Assembly (NCBI RefSeq): GCF_001717465.1
Contig: NZ_CP017074.1
Span: forward strand, 169,846 to 233,845
DNA length: 64,000 nt
DNA from: Luteimonas sp. JM171
GTDB taxonomy: Bacteria > Pseudomonadota > Gammaproteobacteria > Xanthomonadales > Xanthomonadaceae
Direction: 5' to 3'
Shown here: positions 1 through 20,628 of the stretch, in pieces
Layout: the number at the start of each line of letters is the position of its first letter
Numbering within the stretch: position 1 is the stretch's first letter
Notes under the pieces: model-generated
The model's input: the letters and a program-made list of their open reading frames with translations, nothing else
Told to the model about the DNA's origin: nothing
Database searches by the model: none
Made by a program: the position numbers and the translations under genes

Positions 1-482
1 TACTTCGACAGCAGCTCGCGGACCTCCATCTCGACGAGCTCCAGCAGCTCCTCGTCGTCGACCATGTCGGCCTTGTTCAGGAACACCACGATGTACGGCA
101 CGCCCACCTGGCGCGCCAGCAGGATGTGCTCGCGGGTCTGCGGCATCGGGCCGTCGGCCGCCGACACCACCAGGATCGCACCGTCCATCTGCGCCGCACC
201 CGTGATCATGTTCTTCACGTAGTCGGCGTGGCCCGGGCAGTCCACGTGCGCGTAGTGGCGCGTCTCGGACTCGTACTCCACGTGCGAGGTCGAGATCGTG
301 ATCCCGCGCGCCTTCTCTTCCGGCGCACGGTCGATCGCCGCGTAGTCGCTGAACTCGCCGCCGAAACGCTCCGCACCAACCTTGGTCAGCGCCGCCGTCA
401 GCGTCGTCTTGCCGTGGTCAACGTGACCGATCGTGCCCACGTTCACGTGGGGCTTGGTGCGCTCGAACTTGCCCTTGGCCAT
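1..482 (-). CDS. tuf: Elongation factor Tu, copy 1 (partial, 3' end outside window)
   Basis: Delivers aminoacyl-tRNA to the ribosome as a GTP complex. Only the first ~160 codons are present; the gene runs off the window start. The start [20 protein letters not shown] and the P-loop GHVDHGKT (residues 19-26) are visible. It is last in the rpsL-rpsG-fusA-tuf operon, 106 bases after fusA. The visible part matches tuf copy 2 (16478-17668) except for three bases: two silent ones in codons 3 and 4, and one that makes residue 74 Thr here and Ala in copy 2. Confidence 0.98.
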   Translation of the reverse strand, partial: MAKGKFERTKPHVNVGTIGHVDHGKTTLTAALTKVGAERFGGEFSDYAAIDRAPEEKARGITISTSHVEYESETRHYAHVDCPGHADYVKNMITGAAQMDGAILVVSAADGPMPQTREHILLARQVGVPYIVVFLNKADMVDDEELLELVEMEVRELLSK

Positions 483-588
483 TTGATTGAACTCCGTGGT
501 TCCAGATTGCGTGGATCGTGGTGGGTGGGCCGGCCCGGCGCCGGTGCCGCAGCTGCGGAACACCGGTCACCGTGCGCCAGCCACGGCT

Positions 589-2676
<2,088 letters not shown>

Positions 2677-2834
2677 GGTCGTCTCTCGTGTCTGTGCCCG
2701 GCATGCCGGGCTTGAATTGGCGGACGCCGCCCTGGGGCGGCCTCCGGATCGTGGGCACGACCCGCGGGCGGGTCGCGCGGGCGCCGCCTGCGGTGGCGAC
2801 GCCGGTTGCAGGGCCGCTCACGCGGCCCGGCGGA

Positions 2835-3308
2835 TCACCAGCGGTAGTGGGCGAACGCCTTGTTGGCGTCGGCCATGCGGTGGATCTCTTCGCGCTTCTT
2901 GATCGCGCCGCCGCGATTCTCCGAAGCGTCGATCAGTTCGGCGGCCAGCTTGCGCGGCATGCTGTTCTCGCCGCGCTTGCGCGCCGCCTCGATCAGCCAG
3001 CGCATGGCCAGGGCCATGCGGCGCGACTGGCGCACTTCCACCGGCACCTGGTAGGTGGCGCCACCGACGCGCCGCGACTTGACCTCGACGGCCGGCGAAA
3101 CGTTGCTCAGCGCCTTCTCCACCAGCTCCAGGGCATTGGCTTCGCCGCCCTTCTCGCCGATGACGTCCATGGCGCCGTACACAATGCGCTCGGCCACCGA
3201 CTTCTTGCCGCTCTTCATCACCATGTTGATGAAGCGGGCGATGGTCTCGCTGCCGTGCTTGGGATCGGGCAGGACCGAACGCTGCGGAGTATTGCCTTTA
3301 CGTGACAT
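2835..3308 (-). CDS. rpsG: 30S ribosomal protein S7
   Basis: Small-subunit protein that nucleates the 3' domain of 16S rRNA; 157 residues, within the family range. The N-terminus [10 protein letters not shown] and the inner segment [11 protein letters not shown] are typical of S7. It follows rpsL by 13 bases and is surely cotranscribed. In E. coli S7 represses its own operon translationally through the rpsL-rpsG spacer; here that spacer is too short for the large E. coli structure, so feedback, if present, must use another site. Confidence 0.98.
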   Translation of the reverse strand: MSRKGNTPQRSVLPDPKHGSETIARFINMVMKSGKKSVAERIVYGAMDVIGEKGGEANALELVEKALSNVSPAVEVKSRRVGGATYQVPVEVRQSRRMALAMRWLIEAARKRGENSMPRKLAAELIDASENRGGAIKKREEIHRMADANKAFAHYRW

Positions 3309-3321
3309 GCCTCAATCCTCC

Positions 3322-3696
3322 TCAGGCCTTCGGGCGCTTGGCGCCGTACTTGGAACGGCCCTGCTTGCGCTTGGCCACGCCCGCCGCGTCCAGCGCGCCG
3401 CGCACCATGTGGTAGCGCACGCCGGGAAGGTCCTTGACGCGGCCGCCGCGGATCAGCACCACCGAGTGCTCCTGGAGGTTGTGGCCCTCGCCGCCGATGT
3501 ACGAGATGACCTCGTAACCGTTGGTCAGGCGCACCTTGGCCACCTTGCGAAGCGCCGAGTTCGGCTTCTTCGGGGTGGTGGTGTAGACGCGGGTGCACAC
3601 GCCCCGGCGCTGCGGGCAGTTTTCCAGCGCCGGCGAGGCGCTCTGGTAGGTTTCCGGCTTGCGCGGCTTCCGCACGAGCTGATTGATCGTTGCCAT
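3322..3696 (-). CDS. rpsL: 30S ribosomal protein S12
   Basis: Decoding-centre protein, 124 residues, first gene of the str operon. The streptomycin-determining positions are wild type: lysine is kept in [12 protein letters not shown] and in [10 protein letters not shown]. It is preceded by a strong promoter (3782-3811) and separated from rpoC by 336 bases, so it starts its own transcription unit. The C-terminus [12 protein letters not shown] is the family ending. Confidence 0.98.
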   Translation of the reverse strand: MATINQLVRKPRKPETYQSASPALENCPQRRGVCTRVYTTTPKKPNSALRKVAKVRLTNGYEVISYIGGEGHNLQEHSVVLIRGGRVKDLPGVRYHMVRGALDAAGVAKRKQGRSKYGAKRPKA

Positions 3697-3781
3697 CGTA
3701 TGGTTTCTGTCGGTTCGGGGCCGAAGCCCGTGCGTGATAACGAAGGCAGGCCGGGACGGACCCGGCCTACCAAGACGGAAA

Positions 3782-3811
3782 AGTATAGCCCGCGCCGACG
3801 CGCAGCGTCAA
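3782..3811 (-). promoter_or_regulatory. Sigma-70 promoter of the rpsL operon
   Basis: On the minus strand TTGACG (3806-3811), an 18-base spacer and TATACT (3782-3787) form a near-consensus promoter about 85 bases before the rpsL start. This A/T-containing patch stands out from the GC-rich surroundings. It implies that the str operon does not depend on read-through from rpoC. Confidence 0.8.
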
Positions 3812-3828
3812 CGCAGGGGCCATACCGG

Positions 3829-3866
3829 GCTGTCCGCCTGCGCCATTGGCGCGGGAACCGGACAGC
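3829..3866. other. Stem-loop upstream of the rpsL promoter
   Basis: GCTGTCCG (3829-3836) pairs with CGGACAGC (3859-3866), and GCGCC/GGCGC (840-844 and 848-852 of the same kilobase) forms an inner stem with loop ATT. It lies between rpoC and the rpsL promoter and could help end rpoC transcription, but no T-run follows on the minus strand. Confidence 0.45.
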
Positions 3867-3989
3867 AACACTGCTGATCCCGCCCTTCCCGGGGCCGAAC
3901 ACGAGGCGCCCTCCTGGCCCCTCATTTCGTGATCTGGGGCGGAACGGGTCCGCCACTGGTGGTCATATTACTGGAACCGCGGCTCCATT

Positions 3990-4025
3990 GGACAGGCCCG
4001 CGGCGCATTGCCACGGGACCTGTCC
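3990..4025 (-). terminator. Candidate rpoC 3' hairpin (no U-tract)
   Basis: GGACAGG (3990-3996) pairs with CCTGTCC (4019-4025), strengthened by CCCG/CGGG inside. It begins eight bases after the rpoC stop codon. There is no T-run, so it may be a protective 3' stem or a Rho-assisted stop rather than a true intrinsic terminator. The rest of 3697-4032 carries no gene that I can see. Confidence 0.45.
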
Positions 4026-4032
4026 GCCAGGC

Positions 4033-8289
<4,257 letters not shown>

Positions 8290-8358
8290 TTGATATCTCC
8301 GAGGGTGGAGGAACGGGGGATGTCGAGGCAGCGGCCCGATGGCCGCGCGTCAGCTCCC

Positions 8359-12516
<4,158 letters not shown>

Positions 12517-12684
12517 GGGGAATGACCGCCTCTTGGATCTGTGGACCGCGTGGCCGCGGGCCTGGGGGATCGGTGTCCGACCGGGAAAATCGCCAGTGGG
12601 AAGTCGCTGGTATTGCCGGCACCAGCACGCCTTCTCCCGCTACTTCCGACTGGGGACTTTATTGAATTGCAACAACGGCCAAAG

Positions 12685-12706
12685 GCCGGGGGCTCTCGCC
12701 CCCAGC
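12685..12706 (-). terminator. Attenuator-like hairpin between rplL and rpoB
   Basis: GGGGGC (12688-12693), loop TCTC and GCCCCC (12698-12703), extended by GC pairs on the outside, form a strong stem. On the minus strand it is followed by a short TTT before GGCC rather than a full U-tract. Enterobacteria have a leaky terminator at this place that makes more L12 than beta; the same role is inferred here. Confidence 0.55.
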
Positions 12707-12746
12707 CTCTGCCTGCCGCCAGGTGGAACCGGCGACGGGGTACAGC

Positions 12747-13127
12747 TTACTTCAGCTCGGCGGTGGCGCCGGCGGCCTCGAGGTCCTTCTTGATCTTCTC
12801 GGCCTCTTCCTTCGCCACGCCTTCCTTGATTTCCTTCGGCGCGCTTTCGACCATGTCCTTGGCTTCCTTCAGGCCCAGGCCGGTGATCGCGCGGACCACC
12901 TTGATGACCTCGACCTTCTTGTCGCCCACGGCCTTCAGGACCACGGTGAACTCGGTCTGCTCTTCGGCAGCGGCACCGTCGCCGCCAGCGGCCGGGCCGG
13001 CGGCCACGGCCACCGGGGCAGCGGCGGAAACGCCGAACTTCTCTTCCATCGCCTTGACCAGCTCCATGACCTCGACAAGGGTCTTGCTGCTGATCGCTTC
13101 GATGATTTCTTCGTTGGAAAGGGACAT
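12747..13127 (-). CDS. rplL: 50S ribosomal protein L7/L12
   Basis: Flexible stalk protein that recruits translation GTPases; 126 residues. The N-terminal dimerisation helix [19 protein letters not shown] is followed by an Ala/Gly-rich hinge at about residues 34-53 and the conserved C-terminal domain with [20 protein letters not shown]. It lies 68 bases after rplJ and is expected to be made in several-fold excess over L10. Confidence 0.98.
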   Translation of the reverse strand: MSLSNEEIIEAISSKTLVEVMELVKAMEEKFGVSAAAPVAVAAGPAAGGDGAAAEEQTEFTVVLKAVGDKKVEVIKVVRAITGLGLKEAKDMVESAPKEIKEGVAKEEAEKIKKDLEAAGATAELK

Positions 13128-13195
13128 CGTGATTACCTCGGATTGACTGTATTGGATAACGACTGCTTAACGGGTTCGTACCGAACTGATCTTGC

Positions 13196-13720
13196 TCAGG
13201 CGGCCTTGGCCTGGCCGACCGCGTTGGTGACGCGGGCGACCTGGCTGGCAGGCTCGGCCAGCACGCGCACCAGCATGGTGGCCGGCTGGATCATCACGCT
13301 GAGCAGCATCGACAGCGCTTCGTCGCGGGTCGGCAGCGACGCCAGGACATCCACGTGGGACCCCGGGTACTTCTGCCCGCCGAGCGACACCAGGCGCGGC
13401 TTCAGCTTGTCGTTCGCCTTGGCGAACTCCTTGATCAGGCGTCCGGCGGCACCCGGGTCTTCCTGCGAGAAGGCGTACAGCAGCGGACCGGTCAGCTCGT
13501 CCTTGATGACGGCGTAATCGGTATCTTCCACTGCGCGCGAGACCAGCGTGTTCTTGACAACCTTCAAGTACACGCCGCCCTCGCGGGCCTTCTTGCGCAG
13601 GTCGGTCAGTTGCCCGACCGTCAAACCCGCGTACTCGGCGGCGACCAGCGAATGTGCCTTGCCGGCCACCTCCGCCAGTTCGGCAACGACTTCCTTCTTC
13701 TGTTCCAGATTCAGAGCCAT
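13196..13720 (-). CDS. rplJ: 50S ribosomal protein L10
   Basis: Base of the L12 stalk, 174 residues. The N-terminus [19 protein letters not shown] and the [10 protein letters not shown] segment are typical. It is preceded by a 323-base leader. In the family, L10 (or L10-L12) binds its own leader to repress translation; the long leader here is compatible with that. Confidence 0.97.
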   Translation of the reverse strand: MALNLEQKKEVVAELAEVAGKAHSLVAAEYAGLTVGQLTDLRKKAREGGVYLKVVKNTLVSRAVEDTDYAVIKDELTGPLLYAFSQEDPGAAGRLIKEFAKANDKLKPRLVSLGGQKYPGSHVDVLASLPTRDEALSMLLSVMIQPATMLVRVLAEPASQVARVTNAVGQAKAA

Positions 13721-14043
13721 TGCACTCTCCGTTTCTCTGCGATTCCGCTCGCGGCTCCTGCCGCTGGCGGGCCATTGGCGGCATCGTTCCCTCGACGCCG
13801 GGAGGGCCGTGAAACCCTCCGGTTGGCAGCCGTTTCCAGAAAACTCCTGGAGGGTCGGCGACCATCTGCGCAGGCCCTTTCCCGCTTTCGCGTTCCGGGA
13901 TTAAGCGCCCTGCGGTGGCAGCGGCGGCGATTCCATGCCAGTTCGAGCGTCCGTGCCCGTCGCCGCTGCAACGCAGGCCGCGCCTGCGGTCTTTGACGGC
14001 GCCGCGCAGGACCAGGTCCCTTGCGATGCCCTCAAAAAAACGA
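13721..14043 (-). promoter_or_regulatory. rplJ leader region (candidate L10 autoregulatory leader)
   Basis: This 323-base stretch between rplA and rplJ has no convincing gene. The minus strand has several potential stems, including CCAGGAGTTTTCTGG near 13840-13860 and GGAGGG/CCCTCC pairs near 13795-13820. A run of seven T follows the rplA stop (about 14033-14040). Position and length fit the L10 leader known to mediate L10 feedback, but I could not fold it or match it to a covariance model. Confidence 0.5.
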
Positions 14044-14745
14044 TTACTTCAGGGCCAGCGAGCCCTGATCCACGATCACGCCCGGACCCATGGTCGAGCT
14101 GATCGAGACCTTCTGCAGGTAGGTGCCCTTGGCCGCGGCCGGCTTGGCCCGGACCAGGTCGGTCAGCAGCGCCTGCAGGTTCTCCTGCAGCCGCTCGGGC
14201 TCGAAGTCGGCCTTGCCGATGGTGCAGTGGATGATGCCGGCCTTGTCGGTGCGGTAGCGCACCTGGCCGCCCTTGGCGTTCTTGACCGCCTCGCCCGGGT
14301 TCGGCGAGACGGTGCCCACCTTCGGGTTCGGCATCAGGCCGCGCGGGCCCAGCAGCGTGCCCAGCCGGCCCACCACGCGCATGGCGTCGGGGGTCGCGAT
14401 GACGACGTCGTAGCTGAGGTCGCCGCCCTGCATCTTCTCGGCCAGGTCCTCCATGCCCACCGCATCGGCGCCCGCGGCCAGGGCCTCGTCGGCCTTGGCG
14501 CCGGCCGGGGCGAACACCGCCACGCGCACGGTCTTGCCGGTTCCCTGCGGCAGCACGGTCGAGCCGCGCACCTGCTGGTCCGACTTGCGGGCGTCAACGC
14601 CCAGGCGCACCGCCACGTCCACGGCTTCGACGAACTTCGCCTTGCTGTGTTCCTTGACGATCTTCAGCGCCTCGTCGATCGGGTATGCCTTGCCGGGCTG
14701 CACCGCTTCGCGGATTGCCTTCTGTCGCTTGGTCAGCTTTGCCAT
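14044..14745 (-). CDS. rplA: 50S ribosomal protein L1
   Basis: L1-stalk protein, 233 residues from the ATG at 14745. The frame is open 33 bases further upstream, but [10 protein letters not shown] is the family start and lies 4 bases after the rplK stop, which implies translational coupling. Signature segments include [14 protein letters not shown]1 usually represses the L11-L1 operon by binding its mRNA. Confidence 0.97.
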   Translation of the reverse strand: MAKLTKRQKAIREAVQPGKAYPIDEALKIVKEHSKAKFVEAVDVAVRLGVDARKSDQQVRGSTVLPQGTGKTVRVAVFAPAGAKADEALAAGADAVGMEDLAEKMQGGDLSYDVVIATPDAMRVVGRLGTLLGPRGLMPNPKVGTVSPNPGEAVKNAKGGQVRYRTDKAGIIHCTIGKADFEPERLQENLQALLTDLVRAKPAAAKGTYLQKVSISSTMGPGVIVDQGSLALK

Positions 14746-14749
14746 GTCC

Positions 14750-15178
14750 TCAGCCCTCCACCGCCAGGCCCATCGCACGGGCCGAGCCCTCGATGGTGCG
14801 CACCGCCGCGTCCAGGTCGGCCGCGGTCAGGTCGGGTTCCTTCGCCTTCGCGATCTCTTCCAGCTGGGCGCGGGTGACCTTGCCCACCTTCTGGGTGTTC
14901 GGACGCGCCGAACCGGACTTCACGCCAGCCGCCTTCTTCAGCAGCACCGCCGCCGGCGGGGTCTTGGTGATGAAGGTGAAGGTGCGGTCCGAGTACGCGG
15001 TGATCACGGTCGGGATCGGCAGGCCCGGTTCCATCTTCTGCGTGGCGGCGTTGAACGCCTTGCAGAATTCCATGATGTTCAGGCCGCGCTGGCCCAGGGC
15101 GGGGCCGACCGGCGGGCTCGGATTGGCCTGCCCGGCTGGCACCTGCAGCTTGATGTAGCCGACTACTTTCTTTGCCAT
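14750..15178 (-). CDS. rplK: 50S ribosomal protein L11
   Basis: GTPase-centre protein, 142 residues, the normal length. The N-terminus [20 protein letters not shown] with the following [11 protein letters not shown] is the thiostrepton/stringent-response face. It is 115 bases after nusG; that gap holds an 8-bp hairpin (15262-15280). Confidence 0.98.
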   Translation of the reverse strand: MAKKVVGYIKLQVPAGQANPSPPVGPALGQRGLNIMEFCKAFNAATQKMEPGLPIPTVITAYSDRTFTFITKTPPAAVLLKKAAGVKSGSARPNTQKVGKVTRAQLEEIAKAKEPDLTAADLDAAVRTIEGSARAMGLAVEG

Positions 15179-15261
15179 TGTTGGACTCCTGCGAGTGCGA
15201 ACGCCTGTTCAGGGCTCCTCGCGTCTGGGGGCGCCTCCAGGGCGCGATTTCAGTTCACTGC

Positions 15262-15280
15262 GGCGCTCCGGCGGAGCGCC
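15262..15280 (-). other. Hairpin between nusG and rplK
   Basis: GGCGCTCC (15262-15269), loop GGC and GGAGCGCC (15273-15280) form a perfect 8-bp stem 13 bases after the nusG stop. No T-run follows, so it is a processing or leader structure, or a weak pause, rather than a clear terminator. Confidence 0.5.
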
Positions 15281-15293
15281 TGGTTGCCGCGGC

Positions 15294-15866
15294 TCAGGCC
15301 TTCTCGACCTGTCCGAATTCCAGCTCGACCGGCGTGGACCGGCCGAAGATCAGCACCGCCACGCGCAGGCGGCTCTTCTCGTAGTTGACTTCCTCGACCA
15401 CGCCGTTGAAGTCGTTGAACGGCCCGTCGATGACGCGCACCATCTGGCCCGGCTCGAACAGCACCTTCGGACGCGGCTTCTCCACGCCTTCCTGCACGCG
15501 CTGCAGGATCGCGTCGGCCTCGTGGTCGGCGATGGGCAGCGGGCGGTCGGCGGTGCCGCCGATAAAGCCCATGACCCGCGGGGTTTCCTTGATCAGGTGC
15601 CAGGTGTCGCTGTCGATGCGCGGAATGCCGTCCTCGTCGCGGGTGGCGATCTGCACCAGCACGTAGCCGGGGAAGAACTTGCGCTCGGAACGGCGCTTCT
15701 GGCCGGAACGCATCTCCACCACTTCCTCGGTCGGCACCAGGACTTCGCCGAAGCGGTCCTTCATGCCGGCCCGCGCGATGCGGTCGCGCAGGGCCTGCGC
15801 CACCGACTTCTCGAAGCCGGAATAGGCGTGGACCACGTACCAGCGCATGTTGCCTTGGGTTTCCAT
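15294..15866 (-). CDS. nusG: Transcription termination/antitermination protein NusG
   Basis: Binds RNA polymerase and couples it to Rho or the ribosome. The NGN domain begins at [20 protein letters not shown], and the KOW domain near the C-terminus contains [19 protein letters not shown]. The start is uncertain. The ATG at 15866 has GGAG 11 bases upstream and gives 190 residues. The ATG at 15848 gives 184, the usual xanthomonad length. The ATG at 15887 overlaps the secE stop as TGATG. Confidence 0.95.
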   Translation of the reverse strand: METQGNMRWYVVHAYSGFEKSVAQALRDRIARAGMKDRFGEVLVPTEEVVEMRSGQKRRSERKFFPGYVLVQIATRDEDGIPRIDSDTWHLIKETPRVMGFIGGTADRPLPIADHEADAILQRVQEGVEKPRPKVLFEPGQMVRVIDGPFNDFNGVVEEVNYEKSRLRVAVLIFGRSTPVELEFGQVEKA

Positions 15867-15886
15867 CGATTCGGGGTTCTCCATCA

Positions 15887-16267
15887 TCAGCCCAGGAACA
15901 CGCGCAGCAGCCATTTGATCACCGTGTCATAGGCCGCCATGATCAGCGCGATGATGACCACGGCGATGATGACCACCCAGGTCATCCGCACGGCTTCCTG
16001 GCGGGTCGGCCACACGACCTTGCGCAGCTCGAAGCGGGTTTCGTACAGGAACTCCCGGGTCTGCGCGCCCTTGAGGGTGCCCATCAGGAACACCGCGCCG
16101 CCGGCAGCCACGCCCGCGGCCACGGCCAGCCCGCGGGCCCAGCCCGGCCATTGGCCGTCGAACCAGTAGAACGCGAACACGCCGGCCACCACCAGCGCAA
16201 CCGCCAGGGCGTACTTGGCGATGTCCGCCGGCGATGCGGACCTGGTTTGTTCGACTCTGCTGTTCAT
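15887..16267 (-). CDS. secE: Preprotein translocase subunit SecE
   Basis: Inner-membrane clamp of the SecYEG channel, 126 residues from the ATG at 16267. Two hydrophobic helices near residues 18-36 and 43-62 precede the conserved amphipathic segment [17 protein letters not shown] and a final membrane helix, the three-helix enterobacterial form. The frame is open further upstream, but those codons would run into the tRNA-Trp region. The pairing with nusG is the usual one. Confidence 0.95.
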   Translation of the reverse strand: MNSRVEQTRSASPADIAKYALAVALVVAGVFAFYWFDGQWPGWARGLAVAAGVAAGGAVFLMGTLKGAQTREFLYETRFELRKVVWPTRQEAVRMTWVVIIAVVIIALIMAAYDTVIKWLLRVFLG

Positions 16268-16303
16268 CTGGTATCGCTTGCAGCCCGGGGCATGGATCGC
16301 GTT

Positions 16304-16379
<76 letters not shown>

Positions 16380-16448
16380 ATCGAATTGTCTGCCGGAAGT
16401 GGAAACGGCAACGGCGGCTTGCGCCGCCTTGCCTGGTTCCCGGCTTGT

Positions 16449-16470
16449 CCGCGCGCCCGCAGGCGCGCGG
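16449..16470 (-). terminator. Hairpin just after tuf copy 2
   Basis: CCGCGCGCC (16449-16457), loop CGCA and GGCGCGCGG (16462-16470) form a perfect 9-bp stem eight bases after the tuf stop. A second stem, GGCGGC/GCCGCC (16413-16428), follows it in the direction of transcription. Neither has a T-run, so read-through into tRNA-Trp and secE is likely; they may aid processing. Confidence 0.5.
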
Positions 16471-16477
16471 CCACAAC

Positions 16478-17668
<1,191 letters not shown>

Positions 17669-17740
17669 GGTTGCGTATCTCGGAACTGGAGGTGTGGATT
17701 GGGGGAGCGGCACCCCCTGGGAGGGGGGGGTGCCCGGAAA

Positions 17741-17816
17741 TGGTGCTCACGAATGGAATCGAACCATCGACCTCCTCCTTACCAAGGAGGTGCTCTACCG
17801 ACTGAGCTACGTGAGC
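17741..17816 (-). tRNA. tRNA-Thr (GGT)
   Basis: A 76-base cloverleaf with CCA encoded. The acceptor arms GCTCACG/CGTGAGC pair, the discriminator is A, and the anticodon loop gives GGT between CCTCCTT and AAGGAGG. It lies 72 bases before tuf copy 2 in the same transcript. Confidence 0.97.
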
Positions 17817-17869
17817 GTGTTGTTAACTGGTTGTATTGCCTGGAGCCCGTGCCGCGACAGGAGGAGCAA

Positions 17870-17943
<74 letters not shown>

Positions 17944-17959
17944 GCCGCGCGGAACATCG

Positions 17960-18045
17960 TGGTGGAGGGAGGTGGATTCGAACCACCGAAGGCGTAAGCC
18001 AGCAGATTTACAGTCTGCCCCCGTTGGCCGCTTGGGTATCCCTCC
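17960..18045 (-). tRNA. tRNA-Tyr (GTA)
   Basis: An 86-base class II tRNA with a long variable arm and encoded CCA. The acceptor arms GGAGGGA/TCCCTCC pair and the anticodon loop CTGTAAA gives GTA. It is the first gene of the tRNA-tuf transcript, 36 bases after the predicted -10 element. Confidence 0.97.
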
Positions 18046-18080
18046 CGGGTATTTCTTCAAAGCCGGTGAAACAGCCCGTA

Positions 18081-18109
18081 ATTTTCGCCACATCTGGCGC
18101 ACATGTCAA
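18081..18109 (-). promoter_or_regulatory. Promoter of the tRNA-Tyr/Gly/Thr-tuf operon
   Basis: On the minus strand a perfect TTGACA (18104-18109) is followed after 17 bases by GAAAAT (18081-18086). It is placed just before tRNA-Tyr, as expected for a strongly expressed stable-RNA operon. No other good -35/-10 pair is seen in the ychF-tRNA gap. Confidence 0.75.
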
Positions 18110-18147
18110 CGCCGGGTGTTTTTTCCGCCTGCCGGCCCCGCCGGGCG

Positions 18148-19239
18148 TCAGACGTTGAAGCGGAAATGCAGGACATCGCCCTCCTGGACCTGGTAGTCCT
18201 TGCCCTCCAGCCGCAGCCGCCCCGCTTCCCTCGCCCCGGCTTCCCCGCCATGGCGGATGAAGTCGTCGAAGGCGATGGTTTCGGCACGGATGAAGCCTTT
18301 TTCGAAGTCGGTGTGGATGACCCCGGCGGCCTCGGGGGCGGTGGACCCGGCCTTGACCGTCCACGCGCGCACCTCCTTGACCCCCGCGGTGAAATAGGTC
18401 TGGAGCCCGAGCAGCCGGTAGGCGGCGCGGATCACCCGGTTCAGGCCCGGCTCGTCCAGCCCGAGATCGGCCAGGAACTCGTCCCGGTCGGCGTCGTCCA
18501 GCTGCGCCAGCTCTTCCTCGATCGCCGCCGACACCGGCACCACCTCCGAGCCTTCGGCCGCCGCCCTTGCGCGTACCGCCTCGAGGTGCGGATTGTCCTC
18601 GAACCCGTCCTCCAGCACGTTGGCCACGTACATCACCGGCTTGAGGGTCAGCAGGAACAGGTCGCGCACCAGGGCGCGCTCTTCCGCATCCAGGCCGGCG
18701 GCGCGCGCCGGCGTGCCATCGGCCAGCGCCTTGTTCAGCTTCTCGAGCACCGGCAGCCGCGCGATCGCGTCCTTGTCGCCGCCCTTGGCGGCGCGCTCGG
18801 CCCGCTGGCGGGCCTTCTCCACCGAGTCCAGGTCGGCCAGCGCCAGCTCGGTGTCGATGGTGTCGATGTCCGACAGCGGGTCCACCCGGCCGGCCACGTG
18901 GACCACGTCGCTGTGCTCAAAGCAGCGCACCACGTGGGCGATGGCGTCGACCTCGCGGATGTGCGCCAGGAACTTGTTGCCCAGCCCCTCGCCGCTGGAG
19001 GCCCCGGCCACCAGGCCGGCGATGTCGACGAATTCCATCACCGTGGGCAGCACCTTCTGGGGCTTCACGATGTCCGCGAGCTGGGCCAGGCGCGGGTCCG
19101 GGACCGGCACCACGCCCACGTTGGGCTCGATGGTGCAGAAGGGAAAATTGGCCGCGGCGATGCCCGCCTTCGTCAGCGCGTTGAATAGGGTCGACTTGCC
19201 GACGTTCGGCAGGCCGACGATGCCGCATTTGATGCCCAT
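18148..19239 (-). CDS. ychF: Ribosome-associated ATPase YchF (OLA1 family)
   Basis: Obg-related P-loop protein that prefers ATP and binds ribosomes; 363 residues, exactly the E. coli length. The Walker A GLPNVGKS lies at residues 9-16 and the C-terminal TGS domain is recognisable from [13 protein letters not shown] to the end. It follows pth by 7 bases, so the two are cotranscribed, the usual pth-ychF pair. Confidence 0.97.
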   Translation of the reverse strand: MGIKCGIVGLPNVGKSTLFNALTKAGIAAANFPFCTIEPNVGVVPVPDPRLAQLADIVKPQKVLPTVMEFVDIAGLVAGASSGEGLGNKFLAHIREVDAIAHVVRCFEHSDVVHVAGRVDPLSDIDTIDTELALADLDSVEKARQRAERAAKGGDKDAIARLPVLEKLNKALADGTPARAAGLDAEERALVRDLFLLTLKPVMYVANVLEDGFEDNPHLEAVRARAAAEGSEVVPVSAAIEEELAQLDDADRDEFLADLGLDEPGLNRVIRAAYRLLGLQTYFTAGVKEVRAWTVKAGSTAPEAAGVIHTDFEKGFIRAETIAFDDFIRHGGEAGAREAGRLRLEGKDYQVQEGDVLHFRFNV

Positions 19240-19246
19240 GTGTTCC

Positions 19247-19828
19247 TCAGTTCTTCGGCGTGTGCAGCCGGGTCATGGCGTCCATGAAATTGCCCTCCAC
19301 CGCCAGCGGCAGTGCGTCCAGGGCGTCGTCGATGGCGCGGTCGATCAGGATCTCGTCCTCTGCCGAAGCCCGGCCGAGCACCCAGGGGGTCACCCGGTCC
19401 TTGTGGCCGGGGTGGCCGATGCCGATGCGCAGGCGGTGGAAGCGGCCATGGCCCAGCAGGCGCATGGTGTCGCGCAGGCCGTTCTGCCCACCGTGGCCGC
19501 CATCGAACTTGAAGCGGGCCGTGCCGGGCGGCAGGTCCAGCTCGTCGTGCGCGAGCATCGCCTCCTCCGGCGCGATCTTCCAGAACTGCAGCGCGGCCAG
19601 CACCGACTTGCCGGACAGGTTCATGAAGGTCGCCGGCTTGAGCAGGCGGACCGTCCGCCCGGCCACCTGCACCTGGGCGGTCTCGCCAAACAGCTTGGCA
19701 TCCACGCGGAACGCCTCGCCGGCCCGCCCCGCCAGGGCGTCCACGAAACGGAACCCGGCGTTGTGCCGGGTCCGCGCATATTCCTGGCCGGGATTGCCCA
19801 GCCCGACGATGAGACGCAGTTCCGCCAT
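19247..19828 (-). CDS. pth: Peptidyl-tRNA hydrolase
   Basis: Releases peptides from prematurely dropped peptidyl-tRNA; 193 residues. The N-terminal LIVGLGNPG motif, the catalytic His22 in RTRHNAGF and the substrate-binding PATFMNLSG and [10 protein letters not shown] segments are all present. It lies 48 bases after rplY and 7 before ychF. Confidence 0.98.
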   Translation of the reverse strand: MAELRLIVGLGNPGQEYARTRHNAGFRFVDALAGRAGEAFRVDAKLFGETAQVQVAGRTVRLLKPATFMNLSGKSVLAALQFWKIAPEEAMLAHDELDLPPGTARFKFDGGHGGQNGLRDTMRLLGHGRFHRLRIGIGHPGHKDRVTPWVLGRASAEDEILIDRAIDDALDALPLAVEGNFMDAMTRLHTPKN

Positions 19829-19876
19829 CGCGCAGGCGCTGGCCGCCGCCCCGCTTGCGGGGCGGCGGCCGGGCGC

Positions 19877-20551
19877 TTACTCGTCCGTCTTGTCGTCGTC
19901 GACCTTGGTGGCCGGCACCTCGGGGGACTGCTCCTCGCCCTCGGCGTCGCCTTCCTCTTCCACGACCTCGACCCGGGCCGGGCGCGCGGTGACCACCGCG
20001 TCGTCGTAGTCCTTGCCCAGCGCCAGCCCCGGGATCTCCACGCCCTTGGGCAGCTTGATCTCGGAAAGGTAGATGGTGTCGCCCAGCTCCAGCTTTGACA
20101 GGTCCACGTCGATCGAACCCGGCAGGTCCGCGGGCAGGCACTCCACGGTGACCTCGCGGATTTCATGGCTGACCAGCACGTCAGCCAGCTTGCCGGCCGG
20201 CGAGATCTCCTCGTTGATGAAGTTCAGCGGCACCTGGGTGCGCAGCTTCTCGTCGGCGGTCACGCGCTGGAAGTCCAGGTGCATGATCTGCTGCTTGTAC
20301 GGATGGCGCTGGATGTCGCGCAGCAGCACCGGCTGCACGTCGCCATTGAGGTTCAGGTTGAGGATCGAGGAATAGAACCACTCGTGCTCGGCGGCCAGCA
20401 GCACCTCGTTGTGGCTGAGCTGGATGTTGACGGGGTCGAGTTCACCGCCATAGACGATCGCCGGCACCTGGCCGTCGCGGCGGAGGCGGCGGCTCGCACC
20501 CTTCCCCCCGTCCTCGCGGCGCTGGACCTTGATTTCATGCGTGTTGGACAT
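19877..20551 (-). CDS. rplY: 50S ribosomal protein L25 (Ctc form)
   Basis: Binds 5S rRNA. At 224 residues it is the long Ctc-type protein: an N-terminal L25 domain (about 1-90) plus a C-terminal beta domain with VTVECLPADLPGSIDVDLS. It ends in an acidic tail rich in Glu and Asp. It lies between prs and pth, the standard gammaproteobacterial order. Confidence 0.96.
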   Translation of the reverse strand: MSNTHEIKVQRREDGGKGASRRLRRDGQVPAIVYGGELDPVNIQLSHNEVLLAAEHEWFYSSILNLNLNGDVQPVLLRDIQRHPYKQQIMHLDFQRVTADEKLRTQVPLNFINEEISPAGKLADVLVSHEIREVTVECLPADLPGSIDVDLSKLELGDTIYLSEIKLPKGVEIPGLALGKDYDDAVVTARPARVEVVEEEGDAEGEEQSPEVPATKVDDDKTDE

Positions 20552-20628
20552 GTCTTGTCACTACCTTGGTTGATGGGCCGCCTCGCGGCGGCTGGGCGGC
20601 TCCCCCGCGACCAGGGGAGCCTTGGGAA

